A model generated the notes under the pieces. The model had not been told where the DNA came from and ran no database searches. It saw only the letters and a list, made by a program, of their open reading frames with translations. Below, piece after piece: positions 1-11,100 of a DNA stretch of 64,000 nucleotides. Position numbers and translations under genes: made by a program. Numbering within the stretch: position 1 is the first letter of the stretch; every line of letters starts with the position of its first letter. Source of the stretch: Rhipidocladum racemiflorum (lineage: Eukaryota > Streptophyta > Magnoliopsida > Poales > Poaceae); NCBI GenBank assembly GCA_036346355.1, contig CM070581.1:45527849-45591848 (forward strand). Direction: 5' to 3'.

Positions 1-1801
1 TAAACTAATTATTTGGAAGTTTTCATGAAATTACGCATTAGTTTGATTTGCGGCATTTCCTGAGTGTGTGTTTATTCGTTGTTTTTGAATGTTTATTTGG
101 TTATCTGCTACGCGTAGACGTTGAACGGTGAGAGAGTGCGGAAGTTGAAGACCAAGCTCAAGCCTTTGATCAGGATCATCAACTTTTTGAAGGCAAGTTG
201 TGCTTTGACCATATTGTTCCTAACTTTTGAAATATATTTTGATTTAAATTATGCATGCTATCTTGTTAAAATGAATTAATTTAATTTGGGTGAAGTAGTT
301 AATCAACCCAATTGTTAATTCCACCCTTGATGTTAATATTTGTATGCCATACAACCATTGTCACCTTAAGTTGGGTTTTAAAATAGTTGGTTGATATGAT
401 TGTGCCAACACGGGAGGCTAGACCGTGAATAGTCGCTTAGCCATGCTTACGTGAAATGTGTTTCAAATGGCAAAATAATATTGACTAATGACATACGGAA
501 TGAATTTTGGAATCAGTGTAATCTTGCCATGTGATGATGTGAAGTGTAGGTACCTTTGTAGTTCTACATGGTAACTGGTATTATTGTTGGCATGTGTTGC
601 ACAATAATCAAACTGGGGTGGGAAAATATTTAGACTGTGGCAAGTGGTAAGTGATTAATGGGGGGCCCGATGTGGCACATGGGAGAGATGTTGACTGAAT
701 TTGGTTTTGTGAATTTTGGGTAGTCTTGCCATGGTCAACCTAAGGACTTAACCTTGCAAGCCTTTGAACTGGGCCTAACATACAACCACATGTCTGGAGT
801 GGGACGGACCTAGTTAAGTATGATCCGAAGTCTTAGCATGTGAAACCTCAAGTGGTTTTTGTAGCTATAAATGTGGAAAGAAGGGTGTAGTGTTTACCGA
901 TTGGTCTTACATCTCTTCAACGGTATACGTTGGCCCTGTACTTCCGCTCCGCAAAAGGGAAGGGACAGTGGGAACTATACCGAGAGGTACGCATGCGAGG
1001 ATGGAAGTTTCGGAAAGACTTTGTTATGGTTACTCGCCTGTGTGGTGTTTAACTATATCGTGTAGGTAAAGTGTATAACCTCTGCAGAGTGTACAAACTA
1101 TTCGAATAGCCGAGTCCACGGTACTGGACAAAGCTCGGGGATTACAGTCAAGGGTTAGATTTTTCTAAAATGAAATGTGGGAATGGGTGGCCGAGTGCCA
1201 GAGACAATTGCTAAAGTAAATTAGGGCTTTGAGCCGAATTGTTTAAAAAGAGATCGATAACTTATTATATAATATGGTTTTACTGCTTTTGAATCTATTA
1301 AGAGTATTTAATCAAAGCAAAATGCTGCTTGATGCAAATTAACCACTTAAGCCATTCCTTTGGAAGAAGCCATGCATATAGTAATAGGATTGCACCTCTA
1401 TGCATGACTTGCTGAGTATGTTGTATACTCACCCTTGCTTTCAACACAATCATCAGTTGAGGAGAAGACTACAACTTCAAAGAAGGTGAAGTTCCACGAG
1501 GAGACGATTATCTAGGAGTTGAACCTTGTCAGTTGCCTGTGGCATACTGATGGGAGTCACCGACGTTCTTCATTCCGCTGCTGATTATTCACATTTGTTG
1601 TTGTAAGCCTTGTGAGGCAGACTATTTGTAAGATGACCTTAATGTCTTGTAACCAGTTTATATTAATGTTGAAGTACTTTATTTATATTTCCACTGTGTA
1701 TGGATGTGATATTCAACCCTGTACGACTATGTGTACTAGCGTGATCCTGGACTAGTACAGAATACACAGAGGGTCCTGATTTGCAGATTCGGGTCCCGAC
1801 A
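1..1801. repeat. Partial LTR of family C (right-hand part), cut by window edge
   Basis: This stretch is co-linear with 18835-20637, with only scattered substitutions and small indels. The matching copy is a 3628-bp solo LTR, so this is the right half of a second copy whose left end lies outside the window. It ends ...GGGTCCCGACA at 1801, the same terminus as the other copy. No primer-binding site or polypurine tract follows at 1802, so it is probably also a solo LTR or LTR fragment. No coding sequence is supported. Around 1402-1440 it holds the self-complementary GAGTATG/CATACTC-type hairpin motif also present in the other copy. Confidence 0.8.
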
Positions 1802-3746
1802 GAGGCTTAGGCCGACTCTCGAGGGCCAAGCCGGGCTTGGGCCGCTCGAGGGGGTGCTAGGTGCTCTGACCATATGAAGATGCCCCAACGGGTTGGTATG
1901 GATGGGAGGAGGGTTGACATGAGGTTCCTTGTGGCACATGTCGTGCGATTGATGATCCCCTACAGGGTGAATAAGCGATTTGAATTGCCGCGCACTCGGA
2001 TATGAGCACGGTCGCGTCATACGACATGTCAACGTAGTAATAACTCGAACTTAATGATGGTTGGGGATGGTGGTGATACTTGTTTATGTTGACACTTGCT
2101 TTACCTTAATTGCAAATGTTCAGATTTCACTCTAGTAATAGGGGATGTCCATAAATGCTAAGAAATTGGTGAATTGAGTAGTGGAATGTAATTAAACAAC
2201 AAAGTTAAGCTCTTCCACACTTGTACCTTAAGCTTGATTCCTTGCTACATCCAAATGCATGTTCCTTCGAGTCGGTCATATATGGACCACGGGTAAGTCT
2301 TGCGAGTACCTTCCGTACTCATGCCTTTGCTTTGTGGTTTTTCAGGTGAGGATCCGTACGGATGTGAGTTCTGTCCGTACTACCTCTCGGTGACCGGGCG
2401 GGGCACCGAGTAGAGGCTCCCTATGCCGTTGCACATGCCCGGGAGTGTTCAGAGGCAGAACACTTCCGGAGATGCATTGCTTTCGGGTTTAGTTTGATAG
2501 TTGTATGTTCTTTTGTTGTATAGTTACTTTCAAAACTATGTCATTTTCTATACTGGGATACTTGGTTTCTCTTGTAGTGAACACTTGATGTATGTTGTTA
2601 CTCACCTTGTTTTTGTGTTGTGGTTTTCTATCCTCGTGGGCCTTTGTGCTTCGTCGTTGCTGATTGTGGTCGTGGGGTTTTGTCTTTGGGCCGAGGTGGT
2701 TTAGTTGGGTTGGTTAGTCTTGCTTCCGCGTGCGTATCTGGTTGTGGGGTTCTGAGTTCGTTGCCCCCTTTATGCAAATTGAGCTGATATGTCATTGGAA
2801 ACCGGTATGCGGGGATCTTGGGCGAGCTTCTGGTCGCATACCGGGGGAATACCGGTATTGTTGTCGAGTTATTCGAAGGGTCTCACCGTTGTCCCAATTG
2901 GGCTTGGGTGCTAACACTACGAGTGCCCTCGGCGGTCCGTTGTTAGCTTCCAAATCCGATGGGGTTGACCGAGTCTTCAAATAACCCGAGGACGGTCCGG
3001 GCGGCTCCCCTCTCAGTCAAGAGCTCACCAGCACCTAGAATATCGACAAATTACGTAAGTTCTATGTCTAATACATTTATGCATTTTCACATCCTTAACG
3101 GGTTTTTTCCTATAAAATTCGGTTCTTTCGCCTCTGTGTCCCCCACCCTTCCCAAGATTTCGAGAATGTCCCTGCCCATTGATAAGCCGACCTAGTCTCG
3201 CACAAAAGGGCACACTCTCTTCCTCACGATCTTGATGACGGCACGGCCATGCATAGGCAAGAACATTCGCTCCAATTTCACTATTCTTAAGGGTGGCAAA
3301 CGTGCACACAACGATAATGTGAGTGCACCAAACGCCAAGTCACCGAGCCCGCCGCCAGAGGATCAAGTTTGCCTAAGCCAATCATGGTTTGTAGTAGCAC
3401 TTCGCTGCATGAAACGATCACAACAGGACACCCTCTGGACGGTCCAGAGCTCGGGCTCGACTTAAGCGTGACTGGTTGTCGCGACCATTGACAATATGGC
3501 GCATGTTTATCCCAAACACATGGATAGCTATGCTCGCAATCTAGGGGCATGGTTCAAGATGCGTGGGGGGATGAAGCCGCGCACATGTTCCTTTTGCAAC
3601 TTAACCCTTGCTCGCAACTAGGAGTTTTGGTGTTTGGTCGTGCGCGTGACAGGTTGCGCGAACTTTTCTAACTCTCCTATGAACGAGCTCGTGCTCGCAA
3701 TCATGGTGCACGACCACCGTTCATAGTGGGGGCCAGTAGGGACTAG
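1802..3746. other. Unclassified sequence between family C LTR and element 1; contains an LTR-like stretch
   Basis: No convincing gene is seen on either strand; the short ORFs here have no recognisable domain. At about 2295-2365 there is a GAGTACCTTCCGTACTC hairpin followed by a T-rich tract ending in CAG, a layout shared with the family C and D LTRs, so part of this may be another LTR. The right end (3742-3746, ACTAG) is the left target-site copy of element 1 and continues logically at 16202. It may therefore belong to the internal region of family B, but no gag or pol motif was seen to prove that. Confidence 0.4.
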
Positions 3747-4315
3747 TGTCGACGATCTGTTTCGCCGGGAATGAGATTTGTGATTCTAGGGGATTTGTGC
3801 GGGATCTGAGCTTGATGGTAACACAGGATGCGAGGGCAATCTGTTTTAGACAGGTTCGGGCTCTCTCGGAGGAGATAATACCCTAGTCCTGTGTTCTTGG
3901 ATGTATTGTCTCTCTTTTTCTTGTTTCTCCCTCCTCCCCTTATATCTTGGGGAGAATACATGATAGTTGGGCGCCACCGGGCCCTGAACATGGTGGCCTG
4001 AACGACATGTCCCTTGTCCTTATCCGCCTTCACGCTCTACGTCCTGGAGAGGTGGTTATGCTTTCTCCGACCCACGCCTGCCGCTTTGTCAGGTCCCAGC
4101 ATCCGCAGGCTCTGGCGGTGTCAGGCTGCATGCTTTGTTCCTGGCGGGTTGTTAGGGCGGGCGCGAAGCTTCCGTGGAAGGATCGGGAGTTGTCTTGGGA
4201 GCAAGTCGAAGGTTTCCTCTGGGCCCGTTGCGCTTCGGGCTTTGGGCTTTCTGTTCCGCTGTCGAGGCCCAGCGGGTGTAGGCCCTCTTGTGGGGCACTG
4301 TCTCGACATCCCACG
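3747..4315 (-). repeat. 3' LTR of element 1
   Basis: On the plus strand it begins TGTCGACGATCTG at 3747, next to the ACTAG target-site copy, and ends near CATCCCAC at 4314/4315, where the last base is altered. It matches 15629-16196 over its length. Just inside lies GGAGCCCCCAAGTGC (about 4315-4329), the complement of the purine-rich tract that primes plus-strand synthesis, which marks this as the 3' LTR of a minus-strand element. Confidence 0.9.
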
Positions 4316-4420
4316 GAGCCCCCAAGTGCTTTAGGATCGACTTTCCGTCCCTTGCCCTGTCATGAGGATTATGCGGAGAGAGATCATAAAGAACTTGTAG
4401 TATGAAGCCACCGTGGTTAG

Positions 4421-5200
4421 TTAGCTCGTGGCGAGTGGTACCGCGCCCGTTCACGGTCTTGTGACAACCGCCTGTCGCTCGGTGACCCTCATGGGGCGTA
4501 CCTTGGTCTTTTGGCTCGTGGTCGAGTGGTACCAGCGCTACCGCTTACGGTCGCGACAACCGGCCTGTCGCTTCAGACCCTCATGGGGCGTACCTTGGTC
4601 TTTTGGCTCGTGGTCGAGTGGTACCAGCGCTCGCTTACGGTCGCAACCGCCTGTCGCTCTACCGACCCTCATGGGGCGTACCTTGATCTTTTGGCTCGTG
4701 GTCGAGTGGTACCGCGCCCGTTTGGTCGCGGCAACCGGCTTGTCGCTCGGTGACCCTCATGGGGCATACCTTGGTCTTTTGGCTCGTGGCGGGTGGTACC
4801 AGCGCCCGCTGATCTTGTGACAGAACCGGCTTGTCGCTCTACCGACCCTCATGGGGCATACCTTGGTCTTTTGGCTCGTGGCGGGCGGTACCAGCGCTAC
4901 GTTTACGGTCTTGCTGACAGCCGCTTGTCGCTCGGTGACCCTCATGGGGCGTACCTTGGTCTTTTGGCTCGTGGTCGAGTGGTACCAGCGCCCGTTCACG
5001 GTCTTGTGACAACCGCTTGTCGCTCGGTGACCCTCATGGGGCATACCTTGGTCTTTTGGCTCGGGTCGGCGGTACCGCGCTTGGATTTACGGCTTGTGAC
5101 AACCGGCTTGTCGCTCGGTGACCCTCATGGGGCATACCTTGGTCATACAGAGTAATGCCTGTGCCGCTTACGGCGACCGCTTTAGACCCTCATGGGGCGA
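4421..5200. repeat. Tandem array of ~90-bp repeats in element 1
   Basis: About eight or nine imperfect copies of a ~90-bp unit. Each holds GGCTCGTGG, GAGTGGTACC, CTTGTCGCTCGGTGACC and CCCTCATGGGGC. CCCTCATGGGG recurs near 4487, 4577, 4666, 4751, 4847, 4938, 5029, 5121 and 5187. The array lies between the 3' LTR and the antisense gene, upstream of that gene's TATA-like site. The long open frames across the array come from the repeat and are not genes. Confidence 0.88.
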
Positions 5201-5523
5201 TTCTCAAGACCGTGTTGGTTGTAGATCCTCTCGCGACACCCAATCGCATTATGAGACAAATGACCAGCAATTGACCCCAAATTATGGGCGTCTTGTCAGA
5301 GGATGTTCGAAAGTGCCCAGCCCCAAGCTTCCGTGGCGGCCGGGCGTTCAGCCCATCGTGGGGCGCACTTTATCCCAAACTTTGGACCAGATTTGACACC
5401 TGGCCGCGCTTTTGCGCGACGCAGCCTATTGGGCCCGTCATGGGGCGTGCCCTCGATCTAGCCTGCATTGAACAGAGGGCCCTCGCTTCTTCCCACCATA
5501 AGGTGGAAATTGGGGCCCATTTC

Positions 5524-5530
5524 TTATAAG
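5524..5530 (+). promoter_or_regulatory. TATA-like site of antisense gene 1 (element 1), degenerate
   Basis: CTTATAAG here aligns with the better TATAAAT sites at 23388-23394 (element 2) and 46601-46607 (element 3). It lies 134 bp upstream of the ATG at 5658. The match to a plant TATA box is weaker than in the other two copies. Confidence 0.4.
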
Positions 5531-5657
5531 TCGAAGGACCTCGCCGAGCAACGGCCTCCGTGCACCTTCCCCACCACGGCTGCGAAACCTTCAAACCTCC
5601 TTTGGCGATTTAGGGTTTCCGGTTTCGCGCCCTTGGCTTGCGGCGGTTCCTCCCACC

Positions 5658-8192
5658 ATGTCTTCTTCTTCGCAATGTCTTCTTCCTCGTCATCGGAAGG
5701 TAGCACCGACCTCGCGGCGCGGGGTGGGAGACCTCCATCACGATGACGTCCCGCTTGAGGATGGTCGCCGCCGGCGTCCTCCCTCATTGGAGTTGATCTC
5801 CGCCCGCCCCGCCGGTGACCCTTACCCCACACCTCAGAGAATGAGATTGTGGTGTTTGAGTCCTTCTTCAAGCGGGGATTTAGCATCCCCTGGAGCGCCT
5901 TCCTCAGGGCTCCTCCACTTCTACGAAATTGAGTTGATCAATTTGAACCCCAACTCGATTCTCCACATTGCCATCTTCGTCCAGCTCTACGAGGCGTATC
6001 TTGGGATACGTCCTCATTTGGATTTGTTCCGCTCCTTCTTCCGGGCTGAAGCCTCATCCGAACCGGGCCGCTCCCAACGTCGTTGGGGGCGCCGGACTCC
6101 AGCTGCGGGAGGGCTCGAAGAAGCAGTATTTTGTCGTTCCTCTCAAAACCTCCCTCAAAGGTTGGAGGCGGGAGTGGTTCTATTGTGCCAATGTTGATCC
6201 CTTCCTCGCCCCCTTTGCCGGCCGTGCTCCTAAAGCTTCCCGATGCTGGAGCGACGCCCCGGACGGAGGAGGTTTGGCGCAAATCCCCGAGCTCCTGGCG
6301 TTGATAGACGATCTGAAGAACCGAGGGCTGACGGGTCCCGGTATCGCGATCAGTTTTGTGAAGCGCCGGGTGCAGCCCTTGAAGGAGAGAGTCCATTTGG
6401 GGTTCCAATACAACGGGCCTCTGGACCCCACGCGGGAGTCGGACGTGGCCCTGTCGATGGAGTCGCTGGCAGCACGGGTAGTTGATTTCTTCGTGCCTGG
6501 CACAATAATCACCAACAGGGGCTGCCCTCATAAGTTTTCGACGGCAAGGCCTCCCCCTCCTGTGAGTGCACTATCCTTTCGAAAGGCAGTTCCATGGTTT
6601 CTTCGACTGATGTGTGATTCAAACAGGGTGCGATCGTTCCTTTTTTCAGGAACGCGCGTCCTTCATTTCTGATGCTCCGGTTGTCGGCCTCTCTCGGCTG
6701 AAACACGCCAGCGGCGAGTGGCTGACACATCGGTCGACGAATCATGCGCCGGAGCTCGGCGGAGGAGGTCGTCGATCTTTCGTCGGCCAGACGCTTCGAC
6801 TTCCGGTGCACCCGGATCGCAAAGCGCGGGGCATCAGCCTTCTGTCCCAGGGGTAGCCCCGACTGCAGGCGCTAACTTCCCTCCGAGTGGTGCTGGGTCT
6901 CGGATGAGACCTGGGATGAAATTCAAGAAATCCAAAAGGTATTCTTTTGGGTGATCCTTGACTTTTTGTTATTGCCTGTGCTGAGGTGTCTTCCCTTTTT
7001 GCTGATTCAGGACCCCTGCTATGGACGTCCCTGTGGAGGGGTCTCCTGAAAAGGAGCCCCAGGCGGAGGCTAGGTCGCCGTTGCCGCCGACTGCCGGGGC
7101 GTCGCCACCGGGCGCCGGTGGGCCAACGGTCGAACCGTCGGATGGTCCGTCCGTCGACGAGATCGACCCGGCACCGTCTCCCGTCGTGGAGGAAGTGCTT
7201 CGAGAGCCACCGCCGCTCGGCCCTCTGCCGAAGCCCCCGAATCGGACCGTATGGTGGGAAGGGGGTTCCGACTGGAAAGGGATGGAAGAGGACGACGAGA
7301 TGGAGAGAGCGGCTCGGACGGAGCTTTATGAGCTCACCGTCAAGTGTAGCACGCTTCGTCGAGGTGAGCTTCTTGTCTTCCATCTCATGCCTGGCCGACT
7401 TCTCCTCGAGATTCTCGCCTGCTACCCAGACATGGGGAGCGCTCGGAGCAAAGATCGCGGTTTTTCGTAAGGTGCTCCCGAAGCTCAAGGAGCGTATAGC
7501 GATGCAGGACAAACTCAGCGAGATCAGCGGACAGTGGAAAGAAGTCCACGAGCTTCAGGCGAGTGTATGAGGATCCGGGAGGAGAAGACGGGGCTTGAGC
7601 ATATGCTCGAAGGTGAGATTCTCCCCTGGATTCGGTTTGGATGTCTTTTTGGGTGGTTGGAGAGGATGATGACACTCTCGTGTTTCAGAGCGCGACTCAA
7701 CCGCTGCTGAGCCGAGGCCCGATCGAGGTTTCAGAGAATTTCGGCCTCAAGCTCGAGTCGCCTTGAAAGGATGCAATGAGCCGAAGGGTAAATTTATTTG
7801 ACTTGGGTTGAACATACTTGGCGTCGGGTGTGCTCTTGATGGCCGTTTGACTTTGTTGCATGCAAGGAGAAGATGGTCATTTGTCGAACAGGCCGGATCG
7901 AATCTGCGTCGCTGCGAGCCGATCCTGCACCTTCTGCGTATTGAAGGAGTCACGCCGCCAGGGGGACGATGCTGTTCCACTTCTTACGGGAGGAGCCGAC
8001 AGGATCGAGCTTACGCCAAAGAGTCCGCAACAATGAGTGCGAACCAGGCATTGGCGGTGGTCAAGTCTCATTATCCGAGAATTGACCTCGAAGGCTGTGA
8101 AAGAAGGCTTTGCTGCGTGATGAAGACAAGGCCAATGCGCTCCTTGAAGAGGTGTCCTGCATCGCAGCCATGTTGGAGAATCTAGAATTCTG
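5658..8192 (+). pseudogene. Antisense accessory gene 1 (PF04195-like), element 1 copy, broken
   Basis: This gene runs opposite to the gag-pol of its element. The first exon codes a domain I recognise as 'putative gypsy type transposon' (PF04195), around motifs such as FYEIELINLNPNSILHIAIF, a GIRPHLDLFRSFF segment, and WRREWFYCAN followed by DPFLAPFAGRAPKASRCW. Exon-intron borders match the other copies: a GT donor after the proline run near 6563, an acceptor TTTTTTCAG before GAACGCG near 6650, and a third exon starting just before ATGGACGTCCC (7021). Later parts code a Pro/Glu-rich linker, a helical stretch (about 7430-7610) and the C-terminal region (about 7880-8190). The frame changes several times through 1-2 base indels, so no intact protein is possible. 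The molecular role is unknown; related genes of Grande-type elements are reported to make nuclear proteins. Confidence 0.8.
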
Positions 8193-8401
8193 ACTTCGAT
8201 GTAGGCCTTGATGCCGAGTGCTCGCCCTCCTTGTCTGAAATATTGTGTCTTCTTACTTCAATATGATTTGCCTGTATTGTCTTCCGCTGAGTGGTCTTCA
8301 GACCTCTTCCACTTTCTTCTCTGGCGGAGTTGTTAGAATATATGCCCGCAGCCTTTGGATCCTGTCAGCGCCTTTCCGGTGAGTTTCACCGATCGTATGG
8401 C

Positions 8402-8700
8402 TCCCAAACGCCAGGGCCTTGGCCCTTGGCTTTCTTGCCCTAGACACGCTTTTCCGAGAGGCTGGCGTGCAGCTCTCAAGCGTCGGGACTTACGCTGTGG
8501 CCACCTGGCTGAGTGGTTTAGCCCCCGGGCTTGCATCGCTTGCTAGCTCTCCAAACGCCAGGGCCTTGGCCCGCGGCTTTCTTGCCCCAGACACGCTTTT
8601 CCGAGAGGCTGGCGTGCAGCTCTCGAGCGTCGGGACTTCCGCTGTGGCCACCTGGCTGAGTGGTTTAGCCCCCCGGCTTGCATCACTTGCTAGCTCTCCA
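8402..8700. repeat. 147-bp tandem duplication downstream of antisense gene 1
   Basis: Two near-identical copies of a 147-bp unit starting at CCAAACGCCAGGGCCTTGG (about 8404 and 8551), each ending in a CTGGCTGAGTGGTTTAGCC stretch and a TTGCTAGCTCT stretch. Elements 2 (26360-26470) and 3 (43490-43650) carry this region once, so the duplication is private to element 1. Confidence 0.85.
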
Positions 8701-8920
8701 GCCCCCGGGCTTTTGCGCTTAATCTGGTGTAATTAAGCGAGGAAGCCGAATGGGCTTGAACTGCTTACAACACGTGTCTGGTGAAATTCTCCTTGATTTT
8801 GTTCAATGCGCCGATCTTCTTCGGTATTTGCACTGCCGCTTTGTTTTTCGCGCTTCATTGATTGCGGGGTGGCGCATTTGATTGCCTTTGGAGACGCTTG
8901 ATTTCCGGGCTGGGGTGGCT

Positions 8921-8927
8921 TATAAAT
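8921..8927 (+). promoter_or_regulatory. TATA box of antisense gene 2 (element 1)
   Basis: TATAAAT lies 82 bp upstream of the ATG at 9003 and is conserved in element 2 (26695-26702) and element 3 (43273-43279 on minus). Its preservation in three copies upstream of the same small ORF supports a promoter role, which is inferred only. Confidence 0.55.
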
Positions 8928-9002
8928 GGGGCGCCACCGCTAATGAGCGACGCTCGCTTTCTTCTTGCCTTGTCCTTCGCCTTCCTCTTCCAGTTTCCTT
9001 CC

Positions 9003-9338
9003 ATGTCTATTACGGGAGGTTCGTTGGTCCCTTCGCGGCGTTGTTTCGCCATCGATTCTTCGGGATGTTGCACAACCGGGAGGAGGCGGAAGCATGGGAA
9101 GACCTTGACTTTTTCACACCGAGGCGGAGGCGGAGGACTGAGCGGCGAGGACGCCACGCCGCGGGCCACCTTGTTGGAGGTCGCACCGGCTCCACGAGGT
9201 GGCGGAGATCATCCTCGAGATGGTTGGTCGCGATCGTCGCGACGACCTTGTGCCGCCGAGGGCCTCGTCTCGCTTTGTACCCCCTTGTGGGTGGTTGACG
9301 AGGAGATTCAGCGGCTTTGGTCGCGTGGTCGCGACTAA
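9003..9338 (+). pseudogene. Antisense gene 2 (small acidic ORF), element 1 copy, frameshifted
   Basis: Homologous to the small ORFs at 26781-27074 (element 2) and 42864-43196 (element 3). Right after the ATG the frame is off by one. The conserved stretch RFVGPFAALFRHRFFGMLHN then EEAEAWEDLDF reads in another frame, and the part with EIILEMVGR is in yet another before the end EEIQRLWSRGRD and stop at 9336-9338. Three frames are therefore needed to cover the homology. I do not recognise the family. It lies between antisense gene 1 and the end of integrase and runs against gag-pol. It cannot make the full protein. Confidence 0.68.
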
Positions 9339-9928
9339 CCTCGCCGATCTCGGCCTCCGGGTCTCCCAACAAGCGCCAAGACTAAAGAAGACTCAAGACA
9401 AAGATCAAGAATGCAGAGTACCAACAAAGACCAAAGAAGACCAAGAGTTTTTTTTTTTTTTTTTTTTTTTTAGCGAGAAAAGAAAAAGAAAATTAGCAAT
9501 GTAAATTATTAACATTATGGAATGAAATGCTAAATTTTATCCAGTTCGTGCCTATCACATTTAACCCGAACTTAGTGGTTCCGCCGATCAACTCATTCTA
9601 GTCGATTGCTCCAAAGGTCGGCAACGAGGGGTCAGCTCGAGCTTTTGACTGCTAGAAATTCGCGACTGTGCAAATCTTGGTTAAATTCTCGCGCCGCGAA
9701 TTGCAGTCCCGAGTGGTTAGTGCTTTCTACCCGCTCACAGCGCGCTGGTATAAACCGCCGAGGCTTTGTGCTCATCGCGCTTGTTATTTCCGTGCATTCT
9801 ATATCGGCACGACCAGAGTTAGGCGCTACAAATAGCCGGGTAATAACCACTCGGGGCTAGCATTACACAACTTCGTAAAATAAGACGAACCACTATTTTA
9901 TTTAATGTGTAAGAGTGGGATACATAAC
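9339..9928. other. Non-coding spacer between antisense gene 2 and integrase, element 1
   Basis: Contains a T homopolymer of about 22 bases at 9449-9470, followed by AT-rich sequence alignable with elements 2 (27130-27600) and 3 (42300-42790). The T tract lies where elements 2 and 3 have only a short T or A run, so it has expanded here. No ORF is supported. Confidence 0.6.
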
Positions 9929-11100
9929 TCATGCGTAGAAGCGACGGAGCTGTTCGGCTGCTCCAAGTATTCGCTAACCTCGCCGCCTTCTCGCCTGAAG
10001 TCGATAAGCACCGGCCGGGTTGTCTTCCTGGACGATGTATGGACCTTCCCAAATTGGAGAGAGCTTGTGCTCGCTTTTTGGTTCCTCCTCAGACCAGATC
10101 TCCTTCAAAAGGTTCTCGCTTCGACGCGTTAGAGTGGTAGCGCCAAGTCCCTGGAGGTACTTAGCCGACCGGAGGCGGCAACGCTCCGAGCCTCCTCGAG
10201 TTGATCAAGCTCCACCGTTCGGCTTCCCTGACTCGGCCGTTGTAGTTCCAAACCCTGGATTCGAATCCACTCGGCCAGAATCCGCCTCTGCGCCATAGAC
10301 CAGGAAAAAGGGGTTTGGCCACCGCTACCGGGAGTGGTTCTGAGTCCCCGTGAGTACCGACGGTAGCTCCTTCACCCATCGGGCGGCGTATGGTTTGAGG
10401 CGGTCGAAGATCCCGCCTTGAGGCCTTGAAGGACCAGACTGCTAGCTCGCCGACCTGCCCATTGCTTCGTGGGTGAGCCACCGAGGCGGCGTATCTTGAT
10501 CCCGACGCCTTCGCACCATTCTTGGAATTCTTCACTCGAATCGGGTGCCGTTGTCCGTGATGATCCGGTTGGGCACTCCGAATCGACTACAATATCCTGG
10601 AAGAACTCCTTGGCCTTAATCGCAGTTGATAGTTACGATCGCTTGGCTTCGATCCACTTGGTGAACTTGTCAATGGCCACGAAGAGGTAAGCGAAACCAC
10701 CTTGAGCCTTCTTGAGCGGGCCCACTATGTCGAGCCCCGATCGCAAAAGGCCAAGAAATGGGTATAGTCTCAGTAGCTCATGTGCCGCAAGTGTGTCTGC
10801 CTTGAATAGAATTGGCAGCCCTCGCAGTTCGAACTATCTCCTTGGCGTCTGCTACCGCCTTTGGCCGTAAGAAACCCCGCCGGTAGGCTTTCCCGACCAA
10901 GGCGCTTGATGCCGCGTGATGGCCGCACATCCTCGAATGGATTTCTTGGAGCAGCTCTCTTCCCGCTTGTCCCGAACGCACCGCCGAGGACACCGAGGCA
11001 CTTTTTCTAAGAGCTCGCCGCCCACCACCACGTAGGATTTGGCTTGTCGAGATGCGCTCTGCCAGAGTGGTTGCTTCCGGAGTTTGTCCTTCAGGAGATA
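9929..11100 (-). pseudogene. Integrase, element 1 (broken)
   Basis: Homologous to the integrase at 40971-42293. On the minus strand one can follow the N-terminal zinc-binding part (MCGHH, about 10910-10950), the core around 10500-10760 and the C-terminal domain ending in a TGA at 9929-9931. Several indels break the frame, for example around 10090-10140 and 10250-10330. Integrase inserts the cDNA into the host chromosome, but this copy is a relic. It is the last sense-strand coding part before the antisense genes. Confidence 0.82.

Noticed and set aside
2501..3550. Several short ORFs between family C LTR and element 1
   Set aside because: Overlap on both strands, no domain, no codon pattern.
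4428..5155. Long open frames on both strands over the tandem repeat array (also 22441-23017 and 46986-47492)
   Set aside because: The frames repeat the same ~31-residue unit on both strands and follow from the ~93-bp repeat length being close to a multiple of three; no start context or domain.
9449..9470. Poly(T) run as the tail of a LINE or SINE insertion
   Set aside because: No target-site copies and the flanks align with the same spacer in elements 2 and 3, so it is a local homopolymer expansion.
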